This document shows positions 33,850-44,033 of a stretch of 64,000 bases of DNA, in pieces. Numbering within the stretch: the first letter of the stretch is position 1; each line of letters begins with the position of its first letter. A program made the translations under genes and the position numbers. Under the pieces are notes generated by a model. The model did no database searches and was not told the DNA's origin. It saw only the letters and a program-made list of their open reading frames with translations. This DNA comes from Microbacterium sp. UFMG61 (GTDB lineage Bacteria > Actinomycetota > Actinomycetes > Actinomycetales > Microbacteriaceae). The stretch spans positions 124,001-188,000 of the forward strand of contig NZ_JACAFP010000005.1 of the NCBI RefSeq assembly GCF_015354505.1, in the 5' to 3' direction.

Positions 33850-35103
33850 ATGTCTGACGGAATCACACTCTTCATCGAAACCAAGGACGGAGTGCGACGC
33901 CGAACCATCCTGCCTGCCGTACCCCTACCTCCCGAAATGGAGCGTGGCATCGCAGCGGAGAATGCCATCCGCGCCGCCGCGGCCATCTGGGGCATGCCCG
34001 ACTTCGTCTTCGAGCCCGCCCACGAGACCAGCGGCAGCGGGGTGCGCGAAGTCGGGGACGGCATTCTCATCACGAGCGGAACCGCGGTGATGATTCAGTC
34101 GAAAAGCCGCGAGCAATCGGGAGGCCTAGAAGAGCGAGAGTCGAACTGGCTCACGAAGAACATCACGAAGGGCCTGAAACAGGGCGCCGGCTCCATCCGG
34201 TTTCTGTCGACTCGACCTGTTGCCATGCGCAATAAGCGAGGCCGAACAGTCACCATCGACGGCACGACCCTCACCTGGATTTCCCTCGTCCTCGTAGACC
34301 ACGACAAGGTGCCGGACGGCTACATGCCGCCGGACACGCCCTCTAATGCGGTCGTGATATTGAGACGAGACTGGGAGTTCCTGTTCAACCAACTTCGTTC
34401 CGCGCGCTCCGTCGTCAGCTACTTGCGGAGGGTCGCCGGGGAGAACGTCGCCCTCGGCACCGAGCCCGTTCGTTACCACGAGCTGGCCCTCGCCGATCTT
34501 GACGTTGCACCCCCATCTGCTCCGGAATGGGCTACCCGCGGCGCCACAGTATCGTCAGTCCCCCTCGCACCGCTCGACCCTGCAGGCACGGCCGCCACGT
34601 CCGCGCACTTCATTCTCCGCACCATCCAAGAAGATGTCGCGCTGTGCAGCATCCCCGCGGAGGAAGAGCTGACGCGAATTGAGCTCCTCTCACGCCTGGA
34701 CAGCATCCCTGTAGCTTCCAGGAGCGATCTCGGAGAGAGGCTGCAGGCCTACATGTCAGAAGCGAAGACCTGGTCGCGGCGTTCCCTCATCACCTCAGCA
34801 CGCATCTACCTTCCCATCGCCGGCGACGAGTTCGACTCGCCCATCGTCTTCATGATTGCCTCGAGGTTGGACGAAATGGCCAAGATGGTCTTCCACGCCA
34901 GAGTCGAACTGCAGCATCACGATTTCTTCGCCATCGCCGATATGGCGAACTTGACCACTATCGGCGTGCTCCTGACTCCGGGGACCACGTCGGGTCGCGA
35001 TTGGGACACAACGTTCATCGCCGCACGCGGGGACCTTGGTCTGGATGGTGACTACGTCGATGCAATCCGGGAACAGCTGACCAACACCCTACGAACTCAG
35101 TAG
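33850..35103 (+). CDS. PD-(D/E)XK nuclease-like protein of unknown function
   Basis: 417 aa starting MSDGITLFIETKDGVRRRTI; a TAGCCT -10 six nt upstream suggests a leaderless mRNA. Residues 35-90 show a nuclease-core pattern: Glu37 in AAENAIRAAAA, Asp70 in REVGDGILI, and Gln83-Ser-Lys85 in AVMIQSKSRE. The middle has ITKGLKQGAGSIRFLSTRP, LVLVDHDKVPDGYM and an ILRRDWEFLFNQL helix; the rest is predicted alpha/beta without motifs. Probably a restriction-like endonuclease subunit. First gene of a rightward accessory cluster; no methylase or helicase nearby. Enzyme activity is inferred. Confidence 0.6.
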   Translation: MSDGITLFIETKDGVRRRTILPAVPLPPEMERGIAAENAIRAAAAIWGMPDFVFEPAHETSGSGVREVGDGILITSGTAVMIQSKSREQSGGLEERESNWLTKNITKGLKQGAGSIRFLSTRPVAMRNKRGRTVTIDGTTLTWISLVLVDHDKVPDGYMPPDTPSNAVVILRRDWEFLFNQLRSARSVVSYLRRVAGENVALGTEPVRYHELALADLDVAPPSAPEWATRGATVSSVPLAPLDPAGTAATSAHFILRTIQEDVALCSIPAEEELTRIELLSRLDSIPVASRSDLGERLQAYMSEAKTWSRRSLITSARIYLPIAGDEFDSPIVFMIASRLDEMAKMVFHARVELQHHDFFAIADMANLTTIGVLLTPGTTSGRDWDTTFIAARGDLGLDGDYVDAIREQLTNTLRTQ

Positions 35104-35208
35104 TGCGCCGGCTCGCGAGGCAGGGCCATCCATCCCTGCCCGCTCAACGACCAGCCAGCCCCATTTCCTTCCGGTGAGGGCGACACAGCGAGTCGATAAG
35201 GTGGCGGC

Positions 35209-35967
35209 ATGGGTGCCGTCTACATACTCCACAACTGCGCTTTCCCAAAGCTCGTCAAGATCGGGATGACGACGGGGTCGCCTGAAGCGCGGGCGAAGCA
35301 GTTATACAGCACGGGAGTTCCTTCCCCATTCGTCGTCCTCTACGCCCAATCGACGGAGAATCCGAGAATGCTCGAACGAGCCATTCACGCGGAACTCGCG
35401 GAGTTTCGCGACACCCAGAACCGAGAGTTCTTCCGCACGGCTCCGCGCCGCGCGATTGACACGCTTCTGCGACTTGCCAGCGAGGAGGCACCTGCCGCCG
35501 CCACAACCGAGGTCGACGTGACTGAGCGGGTTCGGCGACGTTGGGGCGTGGTTCTCGCACCTGATCTCATCTCCGCCATCCTCAGGCGCACACAATTCGG
35601 TATGACGATTGTCGCGACATTCCAACGGGCAGGTGAAGAAGTCACCACGAAGTCCGACCTGGAGATGGTGTGGGATGACAACGGCCCGATCTTCGGCCCT
35701 GATGCCGATATCGACACCGCAGCCTCGCTGCTCGAAGATGTCGACGCGGTCACGCTCGTCTTGGTCACTGACCTCATCAATCCATCTATCGCCGACGCCA
35801 TTCGCGATGCTCGGGATCACGGCGTGGACGTCGAAGAGATCGACGGAGCCCTCGATGTGGTCTTATCGTTCGAGGACACTACGGCTCAGGCGGTCATAGA
35901 GGAGATCGATGGGCTCGAACGGGCATCGTGGGAGGTCGCAAGCGGCTTCGTCAGTCACGGCCAGTGA
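35209..35967 (+). CDS. GIY-YIG (T5orf172/MUG113-like) nuclease-domain protein
   Basis: 252 aa. The N-terminal 80 residues are a T5orf172-type GIY-YIG fold: VYILHNCAFPKLVKIGMTTG, Arg27 in SPEARAKQLYSTG, Glu56 in MLERAIHAEL and EFF at 74-76. The C-terminal 150 residues (RRWGVVLAPDLISAILRR, DVDAVTLVLVTDLIN) form an unassigned alpha/beta domain. Such domains occur in phage and mobile-element proteins that nick DNA. AGGTGG lies just upstream of the ATG. It precedes the 203-aa gene by 33 bp in the same direction. Function as nuclease is inferred from the fold. Confidence 0.75.
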   Translation: MGAVYILHNCAFPKLVKIGMTTGSPEARAKQLYSTGVPSPFVVLYAQSTENPRMLERAIHAELAEFRDTQNREFFRTAPRRAIDTLLRLASEEAPAAATTEVDVTERVRRRWGVVLAPDLISAILRRTQFGMTIVATFQRAGEEVTTKSDLEMVWDDNGPIFGPDADIDTAASLLEDVDAVTLVLVTDLINPSIADAIRDARDHGVDVEEIDGALDVVLSFEDTTAQAVIEEIDGLERASWEVASGFVSHGQ

Positions 35968-36000
35968 TCCGTCGTCCGATCCCCCGAGTACCGTCGAAGC

Positions 36001-36612
36001 ATGCAACCTGAACCGGCGAGTGTTCCACCGCCCGTGCCCGCCGTTCCGAGCGAGTACGTTCAGGCGGGGTGGGACTGGTTCAGCGACAGCGTGCACACTC
36101 TCGTCGAAGACCTTTACCCGGTGCTCCAAAGAGTCACCCGCCACACCCTCGACGAGCTACCCGATGTCGCCGACGACGCCGCGCCTGAAGAGGAGTCCGC
36201 TGACTTCCGGCAGTTCTCGCATCAGCACGACATGCAGATATCACTGGAAACAGCGCTCACGTTCGACGTTGGAACAGCGCTCGGGCACGTCCTCGAGCTC
36301 GCCGAGAGCCTCGGCGACCAACAGACCAGCGAGATGGTCGGGTTCATGTCGGATGTGGCCACGGCGAGCGGCAACGTACTGTCTCTGACGGACAGCAACC
36401 CTACTGAGAACTTCATCGCAGCCGTCCAGACGATGGAGATTGAGTTCGACGAAGACGGAAACCACAACCTCTCCCTCATCATCACTCCGGCGCTCCACGA
36501 TCTGCTCCGGAAGAACCCTCCAACCGAGGAGCAGGGGCGACGCTTCGACGCCATCATCGCCGCGAAACGAGAGGAGCAGCGTGCTTCACGCAGCCGTCGG
36601 CGCCTTTCTTGA
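36001..36612 (+). CDS. Acidic hypothetical protein paired with an Mrr-like nuclease gene
   Basis: 203 aa starting MQPEPASVPPPVPAVPSEYV. Acidic middle (DELPDVADDAAPEEESADF), then helical segments SLETALTFDVGTALGHVLEL and MEIEFDEDGNHNLSLIITP, and a basic end (AKREEQRASRSRRRLS). No membrane segment or known domain. A TACCGT -10 about 7 nt upstream may give a leaderless transcript. The stop overlaps the nuclease gene by 32 nt, implying coupled translation and perhaps a protein complex, such as an inhibitor or partner of that nuclease. Confidence 0.65.
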   Translation: MQPEPASVPPPVPAVPSEYVQAGWDWFSDSVHTLVEDLYPVLQRVTRHTLDELPDVADDAAPEEESADFRQFSHQHDMQISLETALTFDVGTALGHVLELAESLGDQQTSEMVGFMSDVATASGNVLSLTDSNPTENFIAAVQTMEIEFDEDGNHNLSLIITPALHDLLRKNPPTEEQGRRFDAIIAAKREEQRASRSRRRLS

Positions 36613-38116
36613 CACCGTCACCGAGCGAGAGTTTGACCCGACGCTGCTCGCCGTTCTCGCAGCTCAGGGCTTTTACGATATCCACTTCATTCACGGGGCG
36701 TTTGAGTTCGGTAAGGACGTCGTTGCGAAAAGACGGCACCCGGAGACAGGCGTCGTCGAGCAGTATGCGATTCAGTCCAAGGCCGGCGACATCGGTCAGA
36801 GCGAATGGAGGGCTGTGCGTCCGCAGCTGGAGGAAGTCGGGTACAACACACGTGCTCACCCTCACTTCGATGACGCCATCCCTCGCGTTGCTGTGCTCTT
36901 GGCCACGGGCCGCCTGAAAGGTGCCGCCCCCACCGATGCTCAGGAGTATGCAGCGGCTATCCACCGCAGGAACGAGTGGCGTATCGAGTTCTGGGACAGA
37001 GAACACCTGGCCGCGTGGCTCGTGTCGAACCCGGAGTTGGCTTTGGTCTCTCTCGATGAGCAAATCGAACTGCAGCGCATGCTCAGCGACATTCGCTCCG
37101 ACGCCGTCGATGAGCCTTCCCTCGAGCGATTCACTCGCCGTTGGATTGATGCTCCCAAGCCCGGGGTCGCGTCCCTCGAAGCGGCGATGCTCATCAGCGC
37201 TTTCCGGGTGGGGCGCCGCCTGGATCTCGCCTCGATGTGCGCCCTGCACCTATTCCGTGGAGCGTGCGGCACCAAGCTGTCCGAAACGGCCGACCTGCAA
37301 GCCAGCTCTGCCAAGCGCCTTTTCCAGAGCGTCGCGCTCGAGTTGCTGGAGGCGGTCACGCCCCATCTGGACGATCCCGCCCACCTCGCGCTCGGAGACC
37401 CCGGCCCAACCGGCATGGTCTCATACGCGGTCACTCTCGTACGCCTCACGGAGATTCTGGCGTTGGCCGCACGTTCGTCGGACTCTGCGGCCACTCGAGG
37501 CGAACTCGAACGTGTTGTCGGCGTACTCGCCACAGATCACCCTGGAGGTACGCGTCCCGTATCGGACCAGTTCGCTGTCTCCATCATTCCGACCGTTTTG
37601 GCCCTCCACCGACGCGATCCGGCGACGGCAGCCGCATACCTCCGCTCGGTAGCGAAGTGGCTGATGGACCGCACCGACCCGGCGCTCAACGGCTTGGGAC
37701 TCGGGACGATGGATGACAGCCCGAGGTCGGTCGTCGAGCGACTCCTCGGAGGAGCGTTGGAGGCGACAACGCTCTCTCGCTCCCTGAGCAGTTACGTCCT
37801 CACGGTGCTGCTTGACATGTGCATCGCGCTCGACGAACAGGATCTATACCGCGACGTCCTCTCCGACGCTCAAGCACTCGGAATCACGCCGTGCACAACG
37901 AAGGTGCGCGCTGACGCCGCCGAGACATACCGGCGCGCCGGAGGTCCAGTCATTCCCGTACCGCGTCTGCAGTACCGCGAGGACGGCTCGAAGAGCCCCG
38001 ACACGTCGCGAGCGACCGAGCTGGATGCGGAGGCCGTGATGCTTCTCACCGCGGCCTGTCGTAGCCGGCACGATGTCGCGGCGGTCATGAGTCTCGCGCA
38101 GGCCGACGAGGACTGA
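36581..38116 (+). CDS. Mrr-like PD-(D/E)XK restriction-endonuclease-type protein
   Basis: 511 aa from a GTG at 36581 with GAGGAG 5-10 nt upstream; the frame to 36440 overlaps the previous gene and is not used. The N-terminal 150 residues hold a restriction-type core: AVLAAQGFYDIHFIHGAFEF, Asp46 in FGKDVVAKRR and Gln65-Ser-Lys67 in QYAIQSKAGD, as in Mrr/type IV enzymes. The remaining ~350 residues are helix-rich (LLEAVTPHLDDPAHLALGD, ERLLGGALEATTLSRSLSS), like repeat or sensor domains. Coupled to the 203-aa gene. A defence role is inferred. Confidence 0.65.
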   Translation: MLHAAVGAFLDTVTEREFDPTLLAVLAAQGFYDIHFIHGAFEFGKDVVAKRRHPETGVVEQYAIQSKAGDIGQSEWRAVRPQLEEVGYNTRAHPHFDDAIPRVAVLLATGRLKGAAPTDAQEYAAAIHRRNEWRIEFWDREHLAAWLVSNPELALVSLDEQIELQRMLSDIRSDAVDEPSLERFTRRWIDAPKPGVASLEAAMLISAFRVGRRLDLASMCALHLFRGACGTKLSETADLQASSAKRLFQSVALELLEAVTPHLDDPAHLALGDPGPTGMVSYAVTLVRLTEILALAARSSDSAATRGELERVVGVLATDHPGGTRPVSDQFAVSIIPTVLALHRRDPATAAAYLRSVAKWLMDRTDPALNGLGLGTMDDSPRSVVERLLGGALEATTLSRSLSSYVLTVLLDMCIALDEQDLYRDVLSDAQALGITPCTTKVRADAAETYRRAGGPVIPVPRLQYREDGSKSPDTSRATELDAEAVMLLTAACRSRHDVAAVMSLAQADED

Positions 38117-38549
38117 ACGAGTTCGGTCGCCCGCGCCGTGCCGCGAAGACGACTACCGCGTGTACAACCGCGCACCGAGGGATTCCTCCAACAGCACCAT
38201 CGCTCGAAAGTGCGGCCAGGCCGACCCGTCAAGAACACGACGAACGGTCCCCCTCATCGATACCCGCATCCGCGGCAACACGTCGAATGCCGAATGCTCT
38301 TCTCGCCCATAGCCGCGCGCAGGTTAACGACGAAGGTGCGTGCGGCCTCGCCGGCGGGGTCCGTCGACGGGACGTCTGGCCAAGACCTGGTTAGATCCAT
38401 GGGAGTGGGGTGCGGCTTGTTCGGCATAGGCTTCGCACCCCACTCTCAATGGTCTCTTGCGCCAACTCCAGAATCTGAGCCAGGTCCCGTGATGTGCGCC
38501 AACTTCAAGGTGCGTCCGCGCCACAATGCATGACGCCGCACAACATGAC
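38117..38549. other. 433-bp stretch without recognised gene
   Basis: Between the Mrr-like gene and the nrdF stop. Frames on both strands are Arg/Pro-rich without motifs. The one clear structure is a perfect 12-bp inverted repeat at 38403-38445. No tRNA, promoter or repeat linking it to other loci was seen. Confidence 0.5.
38403..38445. terminator. Perfect 12-bp inverted repeat, possible shared terminator
   Basis: GAGTGGGGTGCG (38403-38414) and CGCACCCCACTC (38434-38445) around a 19-nt loop. It lies about 290 bp after the Mrr-like gene stop and 105 bp beyond the nrdF stop, so it could end nrd transcription. No T-run follows on either strand. Confidence 0.4.
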
Positions 38550-39575
<1,026 letters not shown>

Positions 39576-39577
<2 letters not shown>

Positions 39578-41750
39578 ACAGCATGCAGCTGACGCACTCG
39601 GTCATGTCGGTGCCCTCGAGCGCCATCTGACGCAGACGGATGTAGTAGATCGTCTTGATGCCCTTGCGCCATGCGTAGATCTGAGCCTTGTTGATGTCAC
39701 GCGTCGTGGCGGTGTCCTTGAAGAACAGCGTCAGCGACAGGCCCTGGTCGACGTGCTGGGTGGCGGCGGCGTAGGTGTCGATGACCTTCTCGTAGCCGAT
39801 CTCGTACGCGTCCTGGTAGTATTCCAGGTTGTCGTTCGTCATGAACGCAGCCGGGTAGTAGACGCGACCGAGCTTGCCTTCCTTGCGGATCTCGATCTTC
39901 GACGCGATCGGGTGGATCGACGACGTCGAGTTGTTGATGTACGAGATCGAGCCGGTCGGCGGCACCGCCTGCAGGTTCTGGTTGTAGATGCCGTGCTCCT
40001 GGATCGACGCCTTCAGCGCCACCCAGTCCTCCTGCGTCGGGATGTGCTGGCCCGCGAAGAGCTCCTTGACCTTCTCGGTCTCGGGCACCCAGGCGCGCTC
40101 GATGTACTTGTCGAAGAAGGTTCCCGACGCGTACGTCGAGTCCTCGAAGCCGTCGAAGGCCTGCTTGCGCTCGATCGCGAGGTTGTTCGAGGCGCGCAGC
40201 GCGTGGAACAACACCGTGTAGAAGTAGATGTTCGTGAAGTCGATGCCCTCTTCGGAGCCGTAGTAGACGTGCTCGCGAGCCAGGTAGCCGTGCAGGTTCA
40301 TCTGGCCGAGGCCGATGGCGTGCGAGCGGTCGTTGCCGTCTTCGATCGAGCGCACCGAGCGGATGTGGCTCTGGTCGCTCACCGCGCTCAGCGCGCGGAT
40401 CGCGGTCTCGACGGTCTGTCCCAGGTCATCGGCATCCATCGACAGCGCGATGTTCATCGAGCCGAGGTTGCAGGAGATGTCCTTGCCGATCTGGTCGTAC
40501 GACAGGTCGTCGTTGTACGTGGTCGGCGTGTTCACCTGCAGGATCTCGCTGCAGAGGTTGGACATGTTGATGCGGCCCTTGATCGGGTTGGCCTTGTTCA
40601 CCGTGTCCTCGAACATGATGTACGGGTAGCCCGACTCGAACTGGATCTCGGCGATGGTCTGGAAGAACTCACGCGCGTTGATCTTGGTCTTCTTGATGCG
40701 CGCGTCGTCGACCATCTCGCGGTACTTCTCGGTGACCGAGATGTCGCCGAAGGGCACGCCATAGACCTTCTCGACGTCATACGGCGAGAAGAGGTACATG
40801 TCCTCACCGTTCTTGGCGAGCTCGAACGTGATGTCGGGCACGACGACACCCAGCGACAGCGTCTTGATGCGGATCTTCTCGTCGGCGTTCTCACGCTTGG
40901 TGTCGAGGAAGCGCATGATGTCGGGGTGGTGCGCGTTGAGGTACACCGCGCCGGCACCCTGGCGGGCACCGAGCTGGTTGGCGTAGCTGAAGCTGTCTTC
41001 GAGGAGCTTCATCACGGGGATGATGCCCGAGGACTGGTTCTCGATCTGCTTGATCGGCGCACCGGCCTCGCGGATGTTCGAGAGTAGCAGTGCCACTCCG
41101 CCGCCACGCTTGGAGAGCTGGAGTGCGGAGTTGATGCCGCGGGCGATCGACTCCATGTTGTCTTCGATGCGCAGCAGGAAGCAGCTGACGAGCTCGCCGC
41201 GCTGCGCCTTGCCCGAGTTGAGGAAGGTCGGGGTCGCGGGCTGGAAGCGTCCGGAGATGATCTCCTCGACCAGAGCGACGGCGAGCTTCTCGTCGCCGCC
41301 GGCGAGGCCGAGGGCGGTCATCACGACGCGGTCCTCGAAGCGCTCGAGGTAGCGCTTGCCGTCGAAGGTCTTGAGCGTGTAGCTCGTGTAGTACTTGAAG
41401 GCGCCGAGGAAGGTCTCGAAGCGGAACTTCTTGCTGTACGCGAGGTCGTTGAGCTTCTGGATGAACTCGAGCGAGTACTGCTCGATGACGGCGGGCTCGT
41501 AGTACTCCTTCTCGACGAGGTAGTCGAGACGCTCCTTGAGCGAGTGGAAGAACACGGTGTTCTGGTTGACGTGCTGGAGGAAGTACTCGCGTGCCGCCCT
41601 CTTGTCGGCGTCGAACTGGATCTTGCCGTTCGCGTCGTACAGGTTCAGCATGGCGTTGAGGGCGTGATAGTCGAGACCCTCGTAGCTCGGGTTCATCTTG
41701 AACGCCACCGTCTCGGTCACGGCGTCATGCTCTTCGACTGCAGTTCCCAC
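39576..41750 (-). CDS. nrdE: Class Ib ribonucleotide reductase large subunit
   Basis: 724 aa; reduces ribonucleoside diphosphates to deoxy forms. Seen are [20 protein letters not shown] (redox Cys), [10 protein letters not shown] (active-site Cys), [12 protein letters not shown] and the redox tail ECVSCML that accepts electrons from NrdH. GTG start at 41750 with GGAAAG upstream, overlapping nrdI by 34 nt; an ATG 18 codons in (MNPSYEGL) is an alternative. No ATP-cone domain, as normal for class Ib. Confidence 0.98.
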
Positions 41751-42169
41751 TGTCTTTCCAATCCGTCGCTCACGCGATCAACATCGTCCTGTGTGCCGAA
41801 GATCTCGAGCCGATACAAGTGAGGCACGTTGCACTTGCGGCTGATGATGTCACCGGCGAGGCAGAAGGACTCGCCGAAGTTGGTGTTGCCCGCGGAGATC
41901 ACTCCGCGGATGTGGCGCCGGTTTCGCTCGTCGTTGAGGAACCGGACCACCTGCTTGGGTACGGCACCTTTTTCGACACCCCGCCCCTCACCCCCGCCAT
42001 AGGTGGGGGTGACCAGCACGAAGGGCTCGTCGACGACGAGTTCTTCCTCCTGCCGGAGGAGCGGGATACGTCGGGCCGGAAGCCCGAGCTTCTCGACGAA
42101 GCGCGCGGTGTTACCCGAGGCGCTCGAGAAGTAGACCAGGAGCGGCGCGGCGGTCGCGACGGCGCTCAT
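41717..42169 (-). CDS. nrdI: Flavodoxin-like activator NrdI
   Basis: 150 aa starting [20 protein letters not shown]. The FMN phosphate loop [23 protein letters not shown] and [19 protein letters not shown] are standard for NrdI, which oxidises the Mn centre of NrdF to make its radical. AAGGGGAAGAG precedes the ATG. It overlaps nrdE and lies 32 bp after nrdH. The frame upstream toward 42580 is not used. Confidence 0.97.
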   Translation of the reverse strand: MSAVATAAPLLVYFSSASGNTARFVEKLGLPARRIPLLRQEEELVVDEPFVLVTPTYGGGEGRGVEKGAVPKQVVRFLNDERNRRHIRGVISAGNTNFGESFCLAGDIISRKCNVPHLYRLEIFGTQDDVDRVSDGLERQWELQSKSMTP

Positions 42170-42201
42170 ACTCTTCCCCTTGGGTTGGTGAGCTCGTCGA
42201 A

Positions 42202-42435
42202 CTACGCCAGACGAGACGCGAGCTCGTCGATCTTGTCGGGACGGAAGCCCGACCAGTGTCCCTCGTCGGTGACGACGACGGGCGCCTGCATGTAGCCCAG
42301 CGCCTTGACCTGCTCCAGGGCCGTCGGGTCCTCCGACAGGTCGAGGATCTCGTACTCGATGCCCTTGGCGTCGAGCGCGCGGTAGGTGGCGTTGCACTGA
42401 ACGCAGGACGGCTTGGTGTAGACCGTGATCGACAT
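42202..42435 (-). CDS. nrdH: Glutaredoxin-like protein NrdH
   Basis: 77 aa starting [20 protein letters not shown], with redox CVQC at residues 11-14 and the NrdH signature [11 protein letters not shown]. It passes electrons from thioredoxin reductase to NrdE. GGGGAAG lies about 9 nt before the ATG; an in-frame Met six codons upstream is less likely. First gene of the operon; two NrdR boxes lie in its promoter. Confidence 0.97.
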   Translation of the reverse strand: MSITVYTKPSCVQCNATYRALDAKGIEYEILDLSEDPTALEQVKALGYMQAPVVVTDEGHWSGFRPDKIDELASRLA

Positions 42436-42510
42436 CTTTTCGCTTCCCCTCAAATCTCTGGCCTGCTTCTGGATCAGGCTGTTTTCCGGCAGACCCTCGC
42501 CGGGATCTCA

Positions 42511-42526
42511 ATACTACATATAGGTA
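42511..42526 (-). promoter_or_regulatory. NrdR box 1
   Basis: On the minus strand TACCTATATGTAGTAT, matching the palindromic core CWA-N4-TWG of the NrdR consensus (acaCwAtATaTwGtgt). It lies 76 bp before the nrdH start. ATP/dATP-bound NrdR represses nrd genes from such boxes. Confidence 0.7.
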
Positions 42527-42528
42527 CG

Positions 42529-42800
42529 GACATTCAGGGTGACCACTAGGGGTAGTAGTTACATCCGTGTAGTTTTCCACCGCTCTCCACTGTTACAACA
42601 CAGGTTCTCCACCGTTTCTTCCACAGGCAGGAGCCCTCGGAGAGGGGTCGCGAACCGCGAGAAATCGCGCCTCTCGAACCCCCGCCGGGGATCCATCCAC
42701 AGGTGGCACCGTACGCGCGGGTTCCGACATTCGATTTCCTGTGGAAAGTGGTCCTCGGCGTGTCGCGGCGTGTCGTCCGAACCACGCTTCGACGGGTGTC
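42529..42800 (+). repeat. nrdH/MFS intergenic region, copy B of the duplicated control segment
   Basis: The functional intergenic region between nrdH and the MFS gene. It carries several DnaA-box-like TCCACA sequences (for example TTCTTCCACAG and ATCCACAGG) and the near-palindrome AGTTACATCCGTGTAGTT (42557-42574). The same order of elements recurs at 33429-33700. Confidence 0.75.
42543..42558 (-). promoter_or_regulatory. NrdR box 2
   Basis: Plus-strand CCACTAGGGGTAGTAG keeps the symmetric CTA-N4-TAG core. Its centre is 32 bp, three helical turns, from that of box 1, the spacing expected for a pair bound cooperatively by NrdR. Confidence 0.6.
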
Positions 42801-42824
42801 CCCGGCGCCCGGTAGCGTTGACCT

Positions 42825-44033
42825 GTGGCGGGATACACGGACCTTCTTCGCACGCCCGGAGTGGCGCGCATGATCGCGGCACAGCTGACCGCTCGGTTCC
42901 CGAACGGCATGACCTCGCTGGCGATCCTCCTGCACGTCGAGCAGCAGACCGGCTCCTACGGATCGGCCGGTCTCGTGCTCGCCGCGACCAGTGTGGGCCA
43001 GGCCGTCGCCGGTCCGATCACGAGCCGATGGATGGGCGCGTGGGGCATGCGCCGCGTGCTCGCCCTCACTCTCGGCGTCTGCGTCGTGGCGGTGCTCGGT
43101 CTCGCGCTCCTCCCCCTCACCGTGCCCGGCTACATGATCCTCGGCATGATCGCGGGCCTCTCGACCCCGCCCGTGCAGGCCGCCGTGCGCACCATCTATC
43201 CCAAGCTCGTGAACTCGCGTCAGCTCACGCCGCTGTTCTCGCTCGACGCCTCGCTGCAGGAGATCATCTGGGTGCTCGCCCCCGTCGTGATCACGCTCGT
43301 GTCGACGCAGGTCGGCACAGCCGAGGGCCTGCTGCTCGTGGCGGTGGTGCTCGTCGGCGGCGGAGCGTGGTTCATCCTCTCCCCCGAGGTCGGCCGCGTG
43401 CGCATCCCGCGCAGCCGCAGCGCACTCGGCAAGGTCGTCCTCAAACCGCCGGTGCTCCTCGCCACCATCATCGGCTTCCTGCTCATCGGTGCATGCTCGG
43501 CGGTCGAGGTCGGCGTCGTCGCGACGTTCGAGCACGGCAGCCTGGCGGCGGGTCTCGTGCTCGCGGTGTTCGCCGTCGGCAGCCTCGCCGGCGGACTCTC
43601 GTTCGGCCACATCCCGATCGGCCCGTGGGCGATGGCCCGCCGCCTCACGATCGTCACGATCGGCCTCGCCCTCACGATGTTCGCCCTCAACGAGTTCTGG
43701 CTCGGCGGCACCCTGATTGTCGCCGGTGTCGGCATCGCCCCGGCTCTGGCGGTGCTGTTCGCCATCACGACGGCGAGCGTCAAGTTCAGCGAGACCGCCG
43801 AGGCGTTCGGCTGGGCGGGCACCGGGCAGCTCATCGGAGCAGCCGCCGGGTCTGCCGTGGCCGGGTTCCTCGTCGACGCGACGGATCCCCGCGGCGCCTA
43901 TCTCGCGGCGACCCTGTTCGCGGCGGCGGGACTCGTCGTCTCGATCGTCTTCGTCCGCTCCTTCCCCGACCTGCGTCACCGCGACGCGAGCCCCCACCCC
44001 GACACCGAACCCCTGGCGGTCACGCCTTCATGA
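42825..44033 (+). CDS. Major facilitator superfamily permease
   Basis: 402 aa with about 12 hydrophobic helices. Start GTG at 42825, 6 nt after TAGCGT, suggests a leaderless transcript. The sequence MAGYTDLLRTPGVARMIAAQ, followed by LTARFPNGMTSLAILLHVEQ and the loop GPITSRWMGAWGMRR (MFS loop 2-3 motif), fits small-molecule efflux or uptake permeases. The stop overlaps the kinase start by 4 nt (ATGA), so substrate may relate to the kinase sugar acid. Confidence 0.9.
   Translation: MAGYTDLLRTPGVARMIAAQLTARFPNGMTSLAILLHVEQQTGSYGSAGLVLAATSVGQAVAGPITSRWMGAWGMRRVLALTLGVCVVAVLGLALLPLTVPGYMILGMIAGLSTPPVQAAVRTIYPKLVNSRQLTPLFSLDASLQEIIWVLAPVVITLVSTQVGTAEGLLLVAVVLVGGGAWFILSPEVGRVRIPRSRSALGKVVLKPPVLLATIIGFLLIGACSAVEVGVVATFEHGSLAAGLVLAVFAVGSLAGGLSFGHIPIGPWAMARRLTIVTIGLALTMFALNEFWLGGTLIVAGVGIAPALAVLFAITTASVKFSETAEAFGWAGTGQLIGAAAGSAVAGFLVDATDPRGAYLAATLFAAAGLVVSIVFVRSFPDLRHRDASPHPDTEPLAVTPS

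Noticed and set aside
33752..34090. 112-codon plus frame overlapping the PD-(D/E)XK-like gene start
   Set aside because: Out-of-frame shadow; the overlapping 417-aa frame has coherent motifs and a leaderless-type promoter.
38138..38533. 131-codon plus-strand frame
   Set aside because: Arg/Pro-rich, no motif, no ribosome site, and crosses the 12-bp inverted repeat.
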